From Methylorubrum suomiense (lineage in GTDB: Bacteria; Pseudomonadota; Alphaproteobacteria; Rhizobiales; Beijerinckiaceae), in NCBI RefSeq assembly GCF_022179765.1, contig NZ_BPRE01000003.1, forward strand, positions 62,001 through 126,000: DNA of 64,000 bases, written 5' to 3'. The position numbers and the translations under genes were made by a program. The notes under the pieces were generated by a model. It did no database searches. It was not told where the DNA came from and saw only the letters and a list, made by a program, of their open reading frames with translations. Of the stretch, positions 56,998 through 64,000 are shown piece after piece; within the stretch, counting starts at the first letter, position 1; each line of letters opens with the position of its first letter.

Positions 56998-57553
56998 GGT
57001 GCGCTTCTTCACGCCCGTGCAGACAGGCGGGCTGTAGCGACGGGGACTGTCTGGCGCCTCGCCATACGTCTTGACGATCTACGCGTAACCGACCTGCTTG
57101 CCGAACGCGTTATCGACGGCGAACAGGTAGGCGTAATGGCCGTCTGAGGTGATCTGCGAGCGCTTAAGGAACTGGTCGCGGATGTTGGTATGAACGCGGC
57201 GGCGTACTCAGCGTCGCGCCCTCCGACTAACCACGAGAACAACAGTTTGGTGTCGGCGTACAGGGCCGTCCACATCCATACGTCCCCCGCGCCTTCCGGC
57301 GCGGCCTTGGCCGTAATGACGTTCTTCTCTCTCGCGTAGACGAAGCTCCAAATCTCATCGACCTGGATGCGGCTGCAGGGCAACCCGCGGAAGGTTTGGC
57401 TCTGATAGATCACGCACGCCTCGCCAGCATCGGCGAGCAGCTTGCGACGGTGTTCTTGCTGGCGCCCGTGACACGCGTGATTGCGCGCATCGATATGCCC
57501 TCACAGAGAAGCTGGAGGATGCGCGCACGGCCGTCTGCGGAGAGCTTGGTCAA
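56994..57553 (-). pseudogene. IS1-like transposase remnant
   Basis: Read across frames from TTG 57553 (AAGGAG upstream), the text runs TKLSADGRARILQLLCEG, TGASKNTV, QVDEIWSFVYAREKNV, AAPEGAGDVWMWTALYADTKL, QITSDGHYAYLFAVDNAFG and ends KKRTVTG. These are the HTH and DDE-domain blocks of IS1-family transposases common in Rhizobiales. The gene is broken by frameshifts near 57440 and 57190 and by a TAG at 57079-57081 where Gln is expected, and its C-terminus is lost. It cannot make an active transposase. Confidence 0.82.
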
Positions 57554-57587
57554 GGCTCTCCTTCAATATGAACCTTATGCGTGTCAG

Positions 57588-57773
57588 TTAAGCATTTTGG
57601 GTTTTCTTTAACTCAACCCGACGCTTCGCTTCGCTTGCTGCCATCATTCGCTCTGCGGTCAGCATTGAAGCATCAATTGGCATAATCAAGTCTTCGGACG
57701 CCTCTCGAATGGGGAAAGAAGCCTTAGCATTCAACTGCACAAAATTATCTCTCCTCCTTTTATGATATTGCAT
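57588..57773 (-). CDS. Small basic protein, last gene of the island operon
   Basis: A 61-residue protein starting MQYHKRRRDNFVQLNAKASF with a helical ASMLTAERMMAASEAKRRVEL end. AAAGGAGG, a perfect ribosome site, lies 5 bases before the ATG inside the last codons of the upstream gene, and the gap between stop and start is one base, so the two were translated together. The frame is intact and A+T-rich. No function is recognised. Confidence 0.65.
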   Translation of the reverse strand: MQYHKRRRDNFVQLNAKASFPIREASEDLIMPIDASMLTAERMMAASEAKRRVELKKTQNA

Positions 57774-57774
57774 G

Positions 57775-59022
57775 TTAACCTCCTTTGCGCCCGGATCTTC
57801 TTTGCATGAAATCAGGGTTCGAGTCAATATCAAAGTAGTGTTTCCTGTGGATCCAAATAAATCCATCACTTTTCGAAATTACTGCTACGTCTATATCGCC
57901 TCCTACCGACTCAACGGCGGAAGCAAATCGACGCCGGAGCGCTGTTATCTCAACCATCGACCTCGCCATATAGGCCATTTCCTCTTTTGGCAGCGCCCTT
58001 ATTGTATCTAATATTGGCTTTGTAAAGTATTTCCCCCTATATGTGCTGAAATCTTCATCAAATACGTGCATCATTGCATCTATCTGTTTTTCCTGCAGAA
58101 ATCTTTCAACATTTGCCACGCCTTCATCGCTGATATGATTTTTCACTATTTCATCAACTTTAGCCATGAGTGCATTTCGCATCGTGGTAGATACAAAACT
58201 CACATATCTGTCCGAAATACCCTCCATAAACAACTTGGCCATATCAATTTGCGCAAAAGGAATGATTGCAGCGTTCTGACTTCTGCTGATATTCAAATCC
58301 ATGCGCGGTGCACCAATCCAAGCTCTTGTTAGACCCATAGATCGACCGTCAACATATATTGTCCTGACGCTTGGAAAAAGCTCTTTCTTTCCATAGCCAG
58401 TAATAATTACTCCAGTTGAGTACTCTGAAGTTGTTTCTATTTTCACGTGCTCATAGCAAAGATTGACAATTTTATTTGCTATGTATTTGGGAAGCTTCAG
58501 CTTGAACTTGCTCTTTGCAAGTCCCGTTATGACTTTGGCGTAGTTTTTATTAAATTCTTGCTCCGAAAATGGGCAATCCAATTCAGCCACATCTCTAAGA
58601 TCGGATAGCTGCAAATTCGCTATCTCAATTATTTCCCTATAAAATTCAGATCTACCTTCATATTCTGCAATTTTGTATATTGTATCAATCACGTCGGAAA
58701 AAATAAGGCCAAAACTAAGTTCCTCAAAATGAGTTCCGCCAAATCTTTCTGTCTTGACAAATGCTAAAAACTCATCTGCATAAGAAGATAGATGATCAAA
58801 CTGGGATAATGCGACGCTGTTGCGGAATTATTTTATAAGTATTTCCCAAGGAATACTGAGAAAGTCGCCAGAATTATAGATCATCAGGCCGATATCGTGT
58901 TCTGGCCCGGCAGAAAATATTTTATTTGCGTGCTTCCAGACCCTTTGCTTGCCTATTGTGAGCGCGCTATCAGCCGCCAAAGCAACAGCTTGCTGATTGA
59001 TAATAACAATTTCAGCCGTCAT
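57775..59022 (-). pseudogene. Divergent proteasome/HslV-like Ntn hydrolase, interrupted by a TAA
   Basis: The frame equals 415 residues from ATG 59022, with one in-frame TAA at 58828-58830 (codon 65). The N-terminus reads MTAEIVIINQQAVALAADSA. If Met is removed, Thr is residue 1, the Asp of AADS is residue 17 and the Lys of HANKIF is residue 33, the same spacing as the catalytic Thr1, Asp17 and Lys33 of proteasome beta subunits and HslV. VALAADSALTIG and KIFSAGPEHDIGLMIYNSGDF resemble the first strands of that fold. Beyond about residue 190 there is a long helical C-terminal part absent from HslV. A GTG at 58692 could restart the last 305 residues, but these lack the active site. The fold call is inferred from pattern only. 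Confidence 0.6.
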
Positions 59023-59257
59023 CTTTATGCTACCTTGCGGCGGCGGCTTTCCGAGCGATTTCAGCGCGTACATCTGCCGACAGCTTATCGGCCCGCGCTC
59101 GTCCTCCCTTCAAGCCGCCGCTTCGTGCGAACTCGGTTGCGGGAGAGACTGGAACAGCGCTCTCAGGTTGTCGAGTCGATTGTTCCTAACGCGTCGCCAC
59201 GTCCACGATGAACTTGGCAAGCTGATTGGGATCGCGAGGGCACTTGGGCGTGGTCAT
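59012..59257 (-). pseudogene. Small PRDPNQLA-type protein gene, two amber codons
   Basis: From ATG 59257 the frame reads PRDPNQLAKFIVDVATR-stop-EQS... SGGLKGGRARADKLSADVRAEIARKAAAAR-stop-HKDDG, ending TGA at 59012. It resembles the small widespread proteins with a PRDPNQLAK start, a GGxKGGxARA turn and an AAxxAARW end, so the second TAG (59030-59032) probably replaces Trp. The first TAG is at 59186-59188. Its end overlaps the Ntn-like gene by 11 bases and its ATG overlaps the stop of the gene before it. Confidence 0.6.
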
Positions 59258-59560
59258 GCCCGCTCCTCTGCCCGTCGAAGCTTAGCCTCAATGTAGGCAT
59301 AAACTAGCTTAGCCAACTACAACCTCGGGCCCGCAATCGCATCCCGGCCAGGGAGCAATGACGGCTTAAGATGCTCCAGGGCGTCAATCTGTTGAGCTAG
59401 ATCACGTTGGCTTCCAACAAAATCGTCGATAGCCTTTTCGGCAAGCCCAATAGCACCAGCATCCCCTGTGGAGACGACAGAGCGAACGGCCTGAAGGCAT
59501 CTATCTCGCGGCGTCGTAGCCGTCTGTCGCGACCAAGACCGGGTCAACCCTGACAAATTT
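59254..59560 (-). pseudogene. Fragment of an unknown gene, first of the island operon
   Basis: An open frame begins within a few bases of the right inverted repeat and continues to TGA at 59254-59256, with a TAG at 59317-59319. It encodes CLQAVRSVVSTGDAGAIGLAEKAIDDFVGSQRDLAQQ, then LAKLVYAYIEAKLRRAEERA after the TAG. The TGA overlaps the ATG of the next gene (ATGA), so it belonged to the same operon. The 5' end is probably lost at the island border. No family is recognised. Confidence 0.45.
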
Positions 59561-59577
59561 CAAACTGACCCAATACC

Positions 59578-59606
59578 CGATCCCCACCTTTCGGGCCGAT
59601 GCTCTA
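59578..59606 (-). repeat. Right half of a short palindromic repeat split by the island
   Basis: Minus strand TAGAGCATCGGCCCGAAAGGTGGGG, identical over 24 bases to the copies at 22477. The other half (CCGAGAGCCGG type) is at 56795-56812, on the far side of the island. Confidence 0.75.
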
Positions 59607-59795
59607 GCCGGGCTTGTCCGCGTCGCCGGGCGTCTCGGGCTTCGGGTCCTTCGACGGGTCGGGATTGTCCTCCGGCCGCATCGTCGCCCCCGACGTGCCC
59701 TTGCCGGGATCGCCCGTCTGCTCGTCGATATTGCCGAGCGCCCCGCCCTCCTGCGTCTTGCTGTCCTTCGTGCCTGGCTTCTCCGGCTTCCTCAC
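59604..59795 (-). CDS. Small hydrophilic hypothetical protein
   Basis: A 63-residue, very polar protein (starts MRKPEKPGTKDSKTQEGG; many Pro, Asp, Lys, Gly), probably disordered. It resembles in style the other small polar proteins at 3074 and 23401. Its TAG stop codon (59604-59606) is the first three bases of the split palindromic repeat. Confidence 0.55.
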   Translation of the reverse strand: MRKPEKPGTKDSKTQEGGALGNIDEQTGDPGKGTSGATMRPEDNPDPSKDPKPETPGDADKPG

Positions 59796-59944
59796 GGCGG
59801 CCTCCTGTGACGAGGGCCGGGCATATAGTTCTCAAATGATGGACAGCTAGTCGGTTTCGGAGGGTATATAGAATTATCGTTCTATTTCTGCGAAGCGCGC
59901 GCCGTCGGTCAGGGGGGCGATCCGAGGATGCGCCGAACCCCGCG

Positions 59945-62071
59945 TCAGAACCGGCCCGCGAGCGTCAGCCGAACGGCGGTCGGCTCGACCGGGTGGAAGT
60001 GGCGATCGGCCCGCGCCTCGCCCTGAGGGACGACCCGCGACTCGTAGTAGTAGGTGATCTGGTCGGCCTTCGCGTTCGTCAGGTTGAGGACGTCGAGAGA
60101 GAGGCTGACGCCGTTCTCGAAGGCGTAGCCGATCCGGCCGTTGAGCAGGGCGGTCGCCCGCGAGCGCACCGAATTGTCCTCGATGAGGGGGCGTGGACCG
60201 AAATAGCGGAAGCGCAGGGATCCGAACCAGCCGGCCCCGTCGCCGAAGGCGATGCCGGCCGAGGCGATGGTGGTCGGCGCGTCGGGAACGCGTCCGCCCG
60301 CCGGATCGCGATCGGCGAAGCGGGCATTCGTCACCGTCAGGTCGCCCTCCAGCTGGAGCCAGGGCGTGAGGGCGTAGCGGTTGGTCCATTCGAGGCCGAA
60401 GCGGCGGGTCGGGCGGCTCGGCTCGGTGGTGCCGGCATCGCCGACGAAGAGGTTCTCCGAGGCGAAGTCGAGGCGGAACAGCGCCAGGGCGGTCTCCAGG
60501 CCCCTGATGGAGCGGTTGCGCAGGCCGATCTCGTAGCCGGTCGAGGGAACGAGGAAGGGGGAGCGCGCCACGTCGAAGAGCGGGCTCGACGGATCCACGG
60601 TCGCGGTGACGCCGCGCACGTCGTTCGAGTGGAAGCCGCCGCCGTAATTCAGGTAGAGTTCGGTCTCGGCCCAGGGCCCGAGCACGAGGCCGAGCTTCGG
60701 CGTCACGATGGCGTCGCGGGCTTGGCCGGAATTGGCGGGCAGGTCGGAGCGGACATCGGCCCAGTAGCCGTCGGCGCGGAAGCCGACGCTGGTGCGCAGC
60801 CAATCCGTCCAGCGCACCCGGTTCTCGGCGTAGAAGGCCGCGCTCGTCTCCAGCACGCGGTCGTCGCGCACGCTCGAGCGGAACTGCCGGTTCACGGTGT
60901 TGAACAGGCCGACCCGCATCGCGTCGGTGCGGGTCTGGACGCCGATCTCGTTCTCCATCGGCCGTCCGAACAGGTCCCCGGAGAAGACGTGGCTGGCCTC
61001 GGCCCCGCCCAGAACCCGGTCGTCGAGTTGGCGGAACTGGTCGCCGTTGATGGGATCGTTGAGGAAGTAGGTGAAGTTGTTCCAGAGGTTCATCCGGTAG
61101 CGGATGAGGTAGGCATTGGCCCGGCTGAGCCCGGCCTCGCTTGTGTGGCTCCAGCGGCCCGAGAGGGAGAAGCGACCGGTATCGCCGCCGTCGGACGGGT
61201 CGAGGGTGCCGAAGCGGCCGATGATTCCCTCGGCGACTGCACGCTCCGGGATCTGGTTGGTGGCGTTCCACTTCGCCCAATAGGCCATGCCGGTGACGGC
61301 GAGGCCGTCGAGCGCCGTGCCCTGGCTGTAGCGGACGACGCCGTTGAGCTTCTTCAGGCGATCCGGCACGTCCCAGGGGCCGTCATAGGTCTGCGCCTCA
61401 CCCGCCACGAGCAGGGTGCCCGCGCCGAGGGGGGCGGAGGCGATGGTGAGCGCGCGCTTGTAGCCGAACGATCCGATCGAGGTCAGCGCCACGTTCTTCG
61501 CGACCGCGTCGAGGTAATCGATCCGCACCGAGCCGGCGGAGGCGAAGTCGCCGTCGCGCACGAAGTAGGGGCCCTTGTGGAACTCCACCGCGCCGACGAG
61601 TTCGGGGATCAGGAAGTTGAGGTCGGCATAGCCCTGGCCGTGGGCATGGGTGCGCATGTTGACCGGCATGCCGTCGACGAAGAGCGCGATGTCGGTGCCG
61701 TGGTCGAGGTTGAACCCGCGCAGGAAGAACTGGTTGGCCTTCCCCTCCCCCGAATGCTGGGTGACGATCAGCCCCGGCACCGCTTCCAGCACCTCGCCGG
61801 GACGGGTGACGGGCCTCGCATTGATCTGCGCACCGGAGACGATCCCGCCGCTCGCCGATGCCACCGGCTGAAGTGCGCCGCCGATGCCGGTCACACCGCC
61901 GACAGCGCCGGCGCTGGCCGAGAAGGCCGCGGGTGGTTGCGGAGCTTCGCCCCCGACGGAGAGCTCCTCCAGGGTGACCGCCTCCTGGGCCGTGGCGGGA
62001 AGCGGGGGAGCGGCGAGCGCGGCGGCGAGCGCCGTCAGACGGAGGACCGTCGAGGGATGAGCAGGGGACAC
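59945..62071 (-). CDS. TonB-dependent outer-membrane receptor under a cobalamin riboswitch
   Basis: A 708-residue receptor from a GTG at 62071. A signal peptide (LTALAAALAAPPLPATAQ) is followed by the plug domain (RPGEVLEAVPGLIVTQHSGEG, FFLRGFNLDHGTDIALFVDGMPVN) and a beta-barrel ending in Phe. No clear TonB box was fixed, although TLEELSV near the mature N-terminus is a candidate. A cobalamin riboswitch lies in the leader, so the likely cargo is vitamin B12 or another corrinoid, or cobalt. The protein is longer than E. coli BtuB (about 614 residues), so a BtuB name is not assigned. The frame upstream to 62254 overlaps the riboswitch and is not coding. Confidence 0.85.
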   Translation of the reverse strand: MSPAHPSTVLRLTALAAALAAPPLPATAQEAVTLEELSVGGEAPQPPAAFSASAGAVGGVTGIGGALQPVASASGGIVSGAQINARPVTRPGEVLEAVPGLIVTQHSGEGKANQFFLRGFNLDHGTDIALFVDGMPVNMRTHAHGQGYADLNFLIPELVGAVEFHKGPYFVRDGDFASAGSVRIDYLDAVAKNVALTSIGSFGYKRALTIASAPLGAGTLLVAGEAQTYDGPWDVPDRLKKLNGVVRYSQGTALDGLAVTGMAYWAKWNATNQIPERAVAEGIIGRFGTLDPSDGGDTGRFSLSGRWSHTSEAGLSRANAYLIRYRMNLWNNFTYFLNDPINGDQFRQLDDRVLGGAEASHVFSGDLFGRPMENEIGVQTRTDAMRVGLFNTVNRQFRSSVRDDRVLETSAAFYAENRVRWTDWLRTSVGFRADGYWADVRSDLPANSGQARDAIVTPKLGLVLGPWAETELYLNYGGGFHSNDVRGVTATVDPSSPLFDVARSPFLVPSTGYEIGLRNRSIRGLETALALFRLDFASENLFVGDAGTTEPSRPTRRFGLEWTNRYALTPWLQLEGDLTVTNARFADRDPAGGRVPDAPTTIASAGIAFGDGAGWFGSLRFRYFGPRPLIEDNSVRSRATALLNGRIGYAFENGVSLSLDVLNLTNAKADQITYYYESRVVPQGEARADRHFHPVEPTAVRLTLAGRF

Positions 62072-62210
62072 GGGCGAAACAGCCTCGGGCAACGGCAGTG
62101 GCACGTCACCGCGAACGAGGCCGCGGACTTGCCCGAACCCAAAGCAGGATCGGTGCCGTCCCCGGCAACCCATCGGTGCACCCCGCCCGACACGCCTCGC
62201 GTGTGACCAC

Positions 62211-62400
62211 GACTGACGGCAGGTCTCCTGGCTCGCGGGTCGCTGCCCTCTCACCGTCTTCCCGGATGAGACCCATCCAGTGACATGGTGGCGGAAGGCT
62301 CGCCGCTCACAGTTGCGGGGGCAGCCACGGCCTCGGGCCGAAGGCCCTCACCGCGTTCCCTTTTGATCCCCGAGGGGAACCGTCGCCACCACGGTTAGCA
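62211..62400 (-). ncRNA. Cobalamin riboswitch
   Basis: On the minus strand the conserved parts occur in order: GGTTCCC...GGGATCAAAAGGGAA, AACTGTGAGCGG, CCACCATGTCACTGG, GGGAAGACGG, and the B12 box AGCCAGGAGACCTGCC at the 3' end (62218-62233). It ends about 140 bases before the TonB receptor start. Binding of adenosylcobalamin would reduce expression of the receptor. Confidence 0.95.
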
Positions 62401-62650
62401 CGGTGGCCGCCTCCGCCGTCAACGCGCGGTCCGGGGGCGAAGGGAGAATCAATACGCCCGTGCCCGAACGGCGACACCCGGCCGACCCGAGATGGCGGCC
62501 CGATCGCGGCCCCACGCGGCGACCGGATCCGGGACGGTTCGGTCGGCCCATGCGCCGCAGCGGCTGTCCCCGGAAGCCGGGTCCCCCGTTCGGGCCGATG
62601 CGCCCGCCGCCCCTTGGCTCGCCGCAGGGCGGCGGCGCGTCGTCCGGTCG
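62401..62650. other. Intergenic region upstream of the riboswitch
   Basis: No gene seen. It holds a degenerate minus-strand short palindrome (about 62566-62601, GCATCGGCCCGAACGGGGG). The promoter of the riboswitch transcript should lie in this interval. Confidence 0.4.
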
Positions 62651-63196
62651 TCACGCACCCTGGCGCAGGGCACCACCGGATCGCGGCAGCCACCGCGTCA
62701 GCATGAGGCCGGCAACGAGGCCCGCCGCGTGGAGCCCGGCGGTCGCGGCGAGGAAGCCGAGCCCGTAGGAGAGGCCCGAGGCGGTCTCGGGCATCTCGGC
62801 CCCGTGCGCCGCGCCGTGGAACACCGCGAAGGCACCGACGAGGCCGGCCAGAGCGGCCAGCGGGATCAGGCGGGCGCAGGCCGCCATCACGGCGAAGGCG
62901 GCAACCGATGCGAGGATGGCCGGCTCGACGAAGGGCAGATCCAGGCCGGCCATGGCGAGGGCTGCGCCGATCGTCATCATGCCGAGGAAGGAAGCCGGCA
63001 GCAGCCAGAGCGCCCGCCCGCCGACGAGGCCGGCGATGATCCCCACCGCGACCATCGCGAGGATGTGGTCGGTGCCGTGGATCGGGTGGGCGAAGCCTGC
63101 GGCCAAGCCCGCCGCCTCGCCGTGGCCCGGATGGGCGAGGGCCGCGCCGGGCACCAGCAGGAGCGCCGTCGCGAGCGCCATCGAACGAGAGATCAT
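62651..63196 (-). CDS. hupE: HupE/UreJ family metal permease
   Basis: A 181-residue membrane protein with an N-terminal signal (ALATALLLVPGAALA) and six hydrophobic helices. The family metal motif is HPGHGEAAGLAAGFAHPIHGTDHILAMVAVG, where several His and an Asp would bind Ni or Co; here it starts at the mature N-terminus. ATG 63196 is chosen because GGAGGA lies 6 bases upstream; Mets at 63217 and 63246 lack such a site. It follows ureG and so is probably the UreJ-type nickel importer for urease; cobalt transport is possible given the neighbouring B12 riboswitch. Confidence 0.9.
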   Translation of the reverse strand: MISRSMALATALLLVPGAALAHPGHGEAAGLAAGFAHPIHGTDHILAMVAVGIIAGLVGGRALWLLPASFLGMMTIGAALAMAGLDLPFVEPAILASVAAFAVMAACARLIPLAALAGLVGAFAVFHGAAHGAEMPETASGLSYGLGFLAATAGLHAAGLVAGLMLTRWLPRSGGALRQGA

Positions 63197-63243
63197 ACGG
63201 GTCCTCCGGAAATGCATCGTGGACAGCGTCACGATGTCAGACG

Positions 63244-63861
63244 TCATTGGGCGAGCCCCCCTGCTTCGATGACGAAGCGGGCGATGGCGTCGGCCCCGTG
63301 CCCCTCGCGCAGGGACGAGAACACGTAGGGCCGCTCTCCCCGCATGCGGCGGGTATCGGACTCCATCACGGCAAGATCCGCGCCGACCAGGGGGGCGAGA
63401 TCGGTCTTGTTGACGACGAGGAGGTCCGAACGGGTGATGCCGGGCCCGCCCTTGCGCGGGATCTTCTCGCCGCCCGCCACGTCGATGACGTAGAGGGTGA
63501 TGTCGGCGAGTTCCGGCGAGAAGGTCGCGGCGAGATTGTCGCCGCCGGACTCGATCAGCACCACGTCGAGGGCGGGGAAGCGGCGGCGCATCTCGGCCAC
63601 CGCCGCGAGGTTGATCGAGGCATCCTCGCGGATCGCCGTGTGGGGGCATCCCCCCGTCTCGACGCCCATGATCCGCTCCTCGGGCAGGGCCCCGGCCACG
63701 GTCAGGAGGCGGGCATCCTCCTTGGTGTAGATGTCGTTGGTGATGGCGCAGATGTCGTAGGTGTCGCGCAGCCGCTTGCACAATTGCTCCATCAGCGCCG
63801 TCTTGCCGGAGCCGACGGGGCCGCCGATGCCGACGCGGAGCGGACCGTTCACAGATGCCAT
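63244..63861 (-). CDS. ureG: Urease accessory GTPase UreG
   Basis: A 205-residue SIMIBI GTPase that drives nickel insertion into urease. The P-loop is [12 protein letters not shown], followed by [14 protein letters not shown], the metal-linked CPHT segment ([13 protein letters not shown]), ESGGDN and [13 protein letters not shown]. Full-length. It lies 7 bases after the end of ureF and before hupE/ureJ on the same strand. Confidence 0.96.
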   Translation of the reverse strand: MASVNGPLRVGIGGPVGSGKTALMEQLCKRLRDTYDICAITNDIYTKEDARLLTVAGALPEERIMGVETGGCPHTAIREDASINLAAVAEMRRRFPALDVVLIESGGDNLAATFSPELADITLYVIDVAGGEKIPRKGGPGITRSDLLVVNKTDLAPLVGADLAVMESDTRRMRGERPYVFSSLREGHGADAIARFVIEAGGLAQ

Positions 63862-63868
63862 GGCGTCC

Positions 63869-64000
63869 TCATGATCGGAAGATCCTCGAATACTGGGTCT
63901 CGTGCCGGAACGAGCCGAGATCGACCCTGAGCGTGGCCGAGCCCAGCGCGTCGAGGCCGAGCGGCTCGACCGCCTCGGCGAGCGCCGCCACCCGGGGAGC
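63869..64000 (-). CDS. ureF: Urease accessory protein UreF, C-terminus (truncated by window edge)
   Basis: The last 43 residues of UreF, ending with the characteristic [11 protein letters not shown]. The frame is open to the window end, so the N-terminal part lies outside. UreF forms the UreDFG complex that activates urease. Confidence 0.85.
   Translation of the reverse strand, partial: APRVAALAEAVEPLGLDALGSATLRVDLGSFRHETQYSRIFRS

Larger units (their letters stand above)
56813..59577. mobile_element. A+T-rich island bounded by 17-bp inverted repeats
   Basis: GGTAGTGGGTCAGTTTG at 56813-56829 matches, with one mismatch, the complement of 59561-59577 (GGTATTGGGTCAGTTTG). Between them the G+C content falls from about 70% to roughly 40% (57600-59000). 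The flanks are two halves of one short palindromic repeat, so the element entered such a repeat; no target duplication is obvious. It carries an IS1-like transposase remnant near the left end, a truncated DUF4065 gene and a decaying four-gene operon. IS1 elements also begin GGT, so the ends may belong to that family, or to two IS copies framing cargo. Confidence 0.72.

Overview
The window is high-G+C alphaproteobacterial DNA, most likely a Methylobacterium/Methylorubrum chromosome. The gene content supports this: a Chloroflexus-type malyl-CoA lyase beside HspQ, a urease accessory cluster with HupE/UreJ, many c-di-GMP proteins, an HWE-family sensor kinase, and housekeeping genes (coaBC, mazG, rimO, pabB-pabA-pabC, uvrA, trmFO). 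It looks chromosomal, with accessory DNA embedded in it. Assignments come from reading the sequence, without database searches.

Layout. 1-8.7 kb: 3' end of coaBC, then a c-di-GMP group (GGDEF-EAL, GGDEF, HD-GYP) interleaved with an agmatinase-like gene and a DUF1399-like membrane gene broken by an amber codon. 8.9-13.3 kb: RND efflux permease plus adaptor. 13.5-17.5 kb: small gene, mazG, then a plasmid-type RepA_C replication gene preceded by seven iteron-like repeats, and a HARE-HTH gene. 17.7-22.5 kb: patatin-like lipase, mcl, hspQ, membrane diguanylate cyclase. 22.5-33 kb: small proteins, DoxX-like protein, rimO, the pabBAC operon, pncA, a quinone oxidoreductase, a UbiH-family hydroxylase, DUF488. 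33-39 kb: GH25 lipoprotein, Crp/Fnr regulator, HWE kinase, receiver protein, GNAT. 39-44 kb: a second RND pump with permease and adaptor divergent. 44-53.6 kb: NIT-domain chemoreceptor, cupin, uvrA, porin-like protein with a clear terminator, anti-sigma factor and ECF sigma factor. 53.8-56.8 kb: HtrA-like pseudoprotease with PDZ, small gene, trmFO. 56.8-59.6 kb: an A+T-rich island. 59.6-64 kb: small gene, a TonB receptor under a cobalamin riboswitch, hupE/ureJ, ureG and the end of ureF.

The island (56813-59577) is the most unusual segment. It is bounded by 17-bp inverted repeats with one mismatch and has split a short dispersed palindromic repeat. Inside are a truncated DUF4065 (Panacea/SocA-like) gene, a frameshifted IS1-like transposase, and a decaying overlapping four-gene operon. 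The third gene of that operon looks like a divergent proteasome/HslV-type Ntn hydrolase: after removal of Met, Thr1, Asp17 and Lys33 fall exactly where the proteasome catalytic residues lie.

Two families of dispersed palindromes are visible. A short one begins TAGAGCATCGGCCCG and its TAG is the stop codon of three genes. A longer one (about 115-130 bp) occurs three times, each time between convergent genes.
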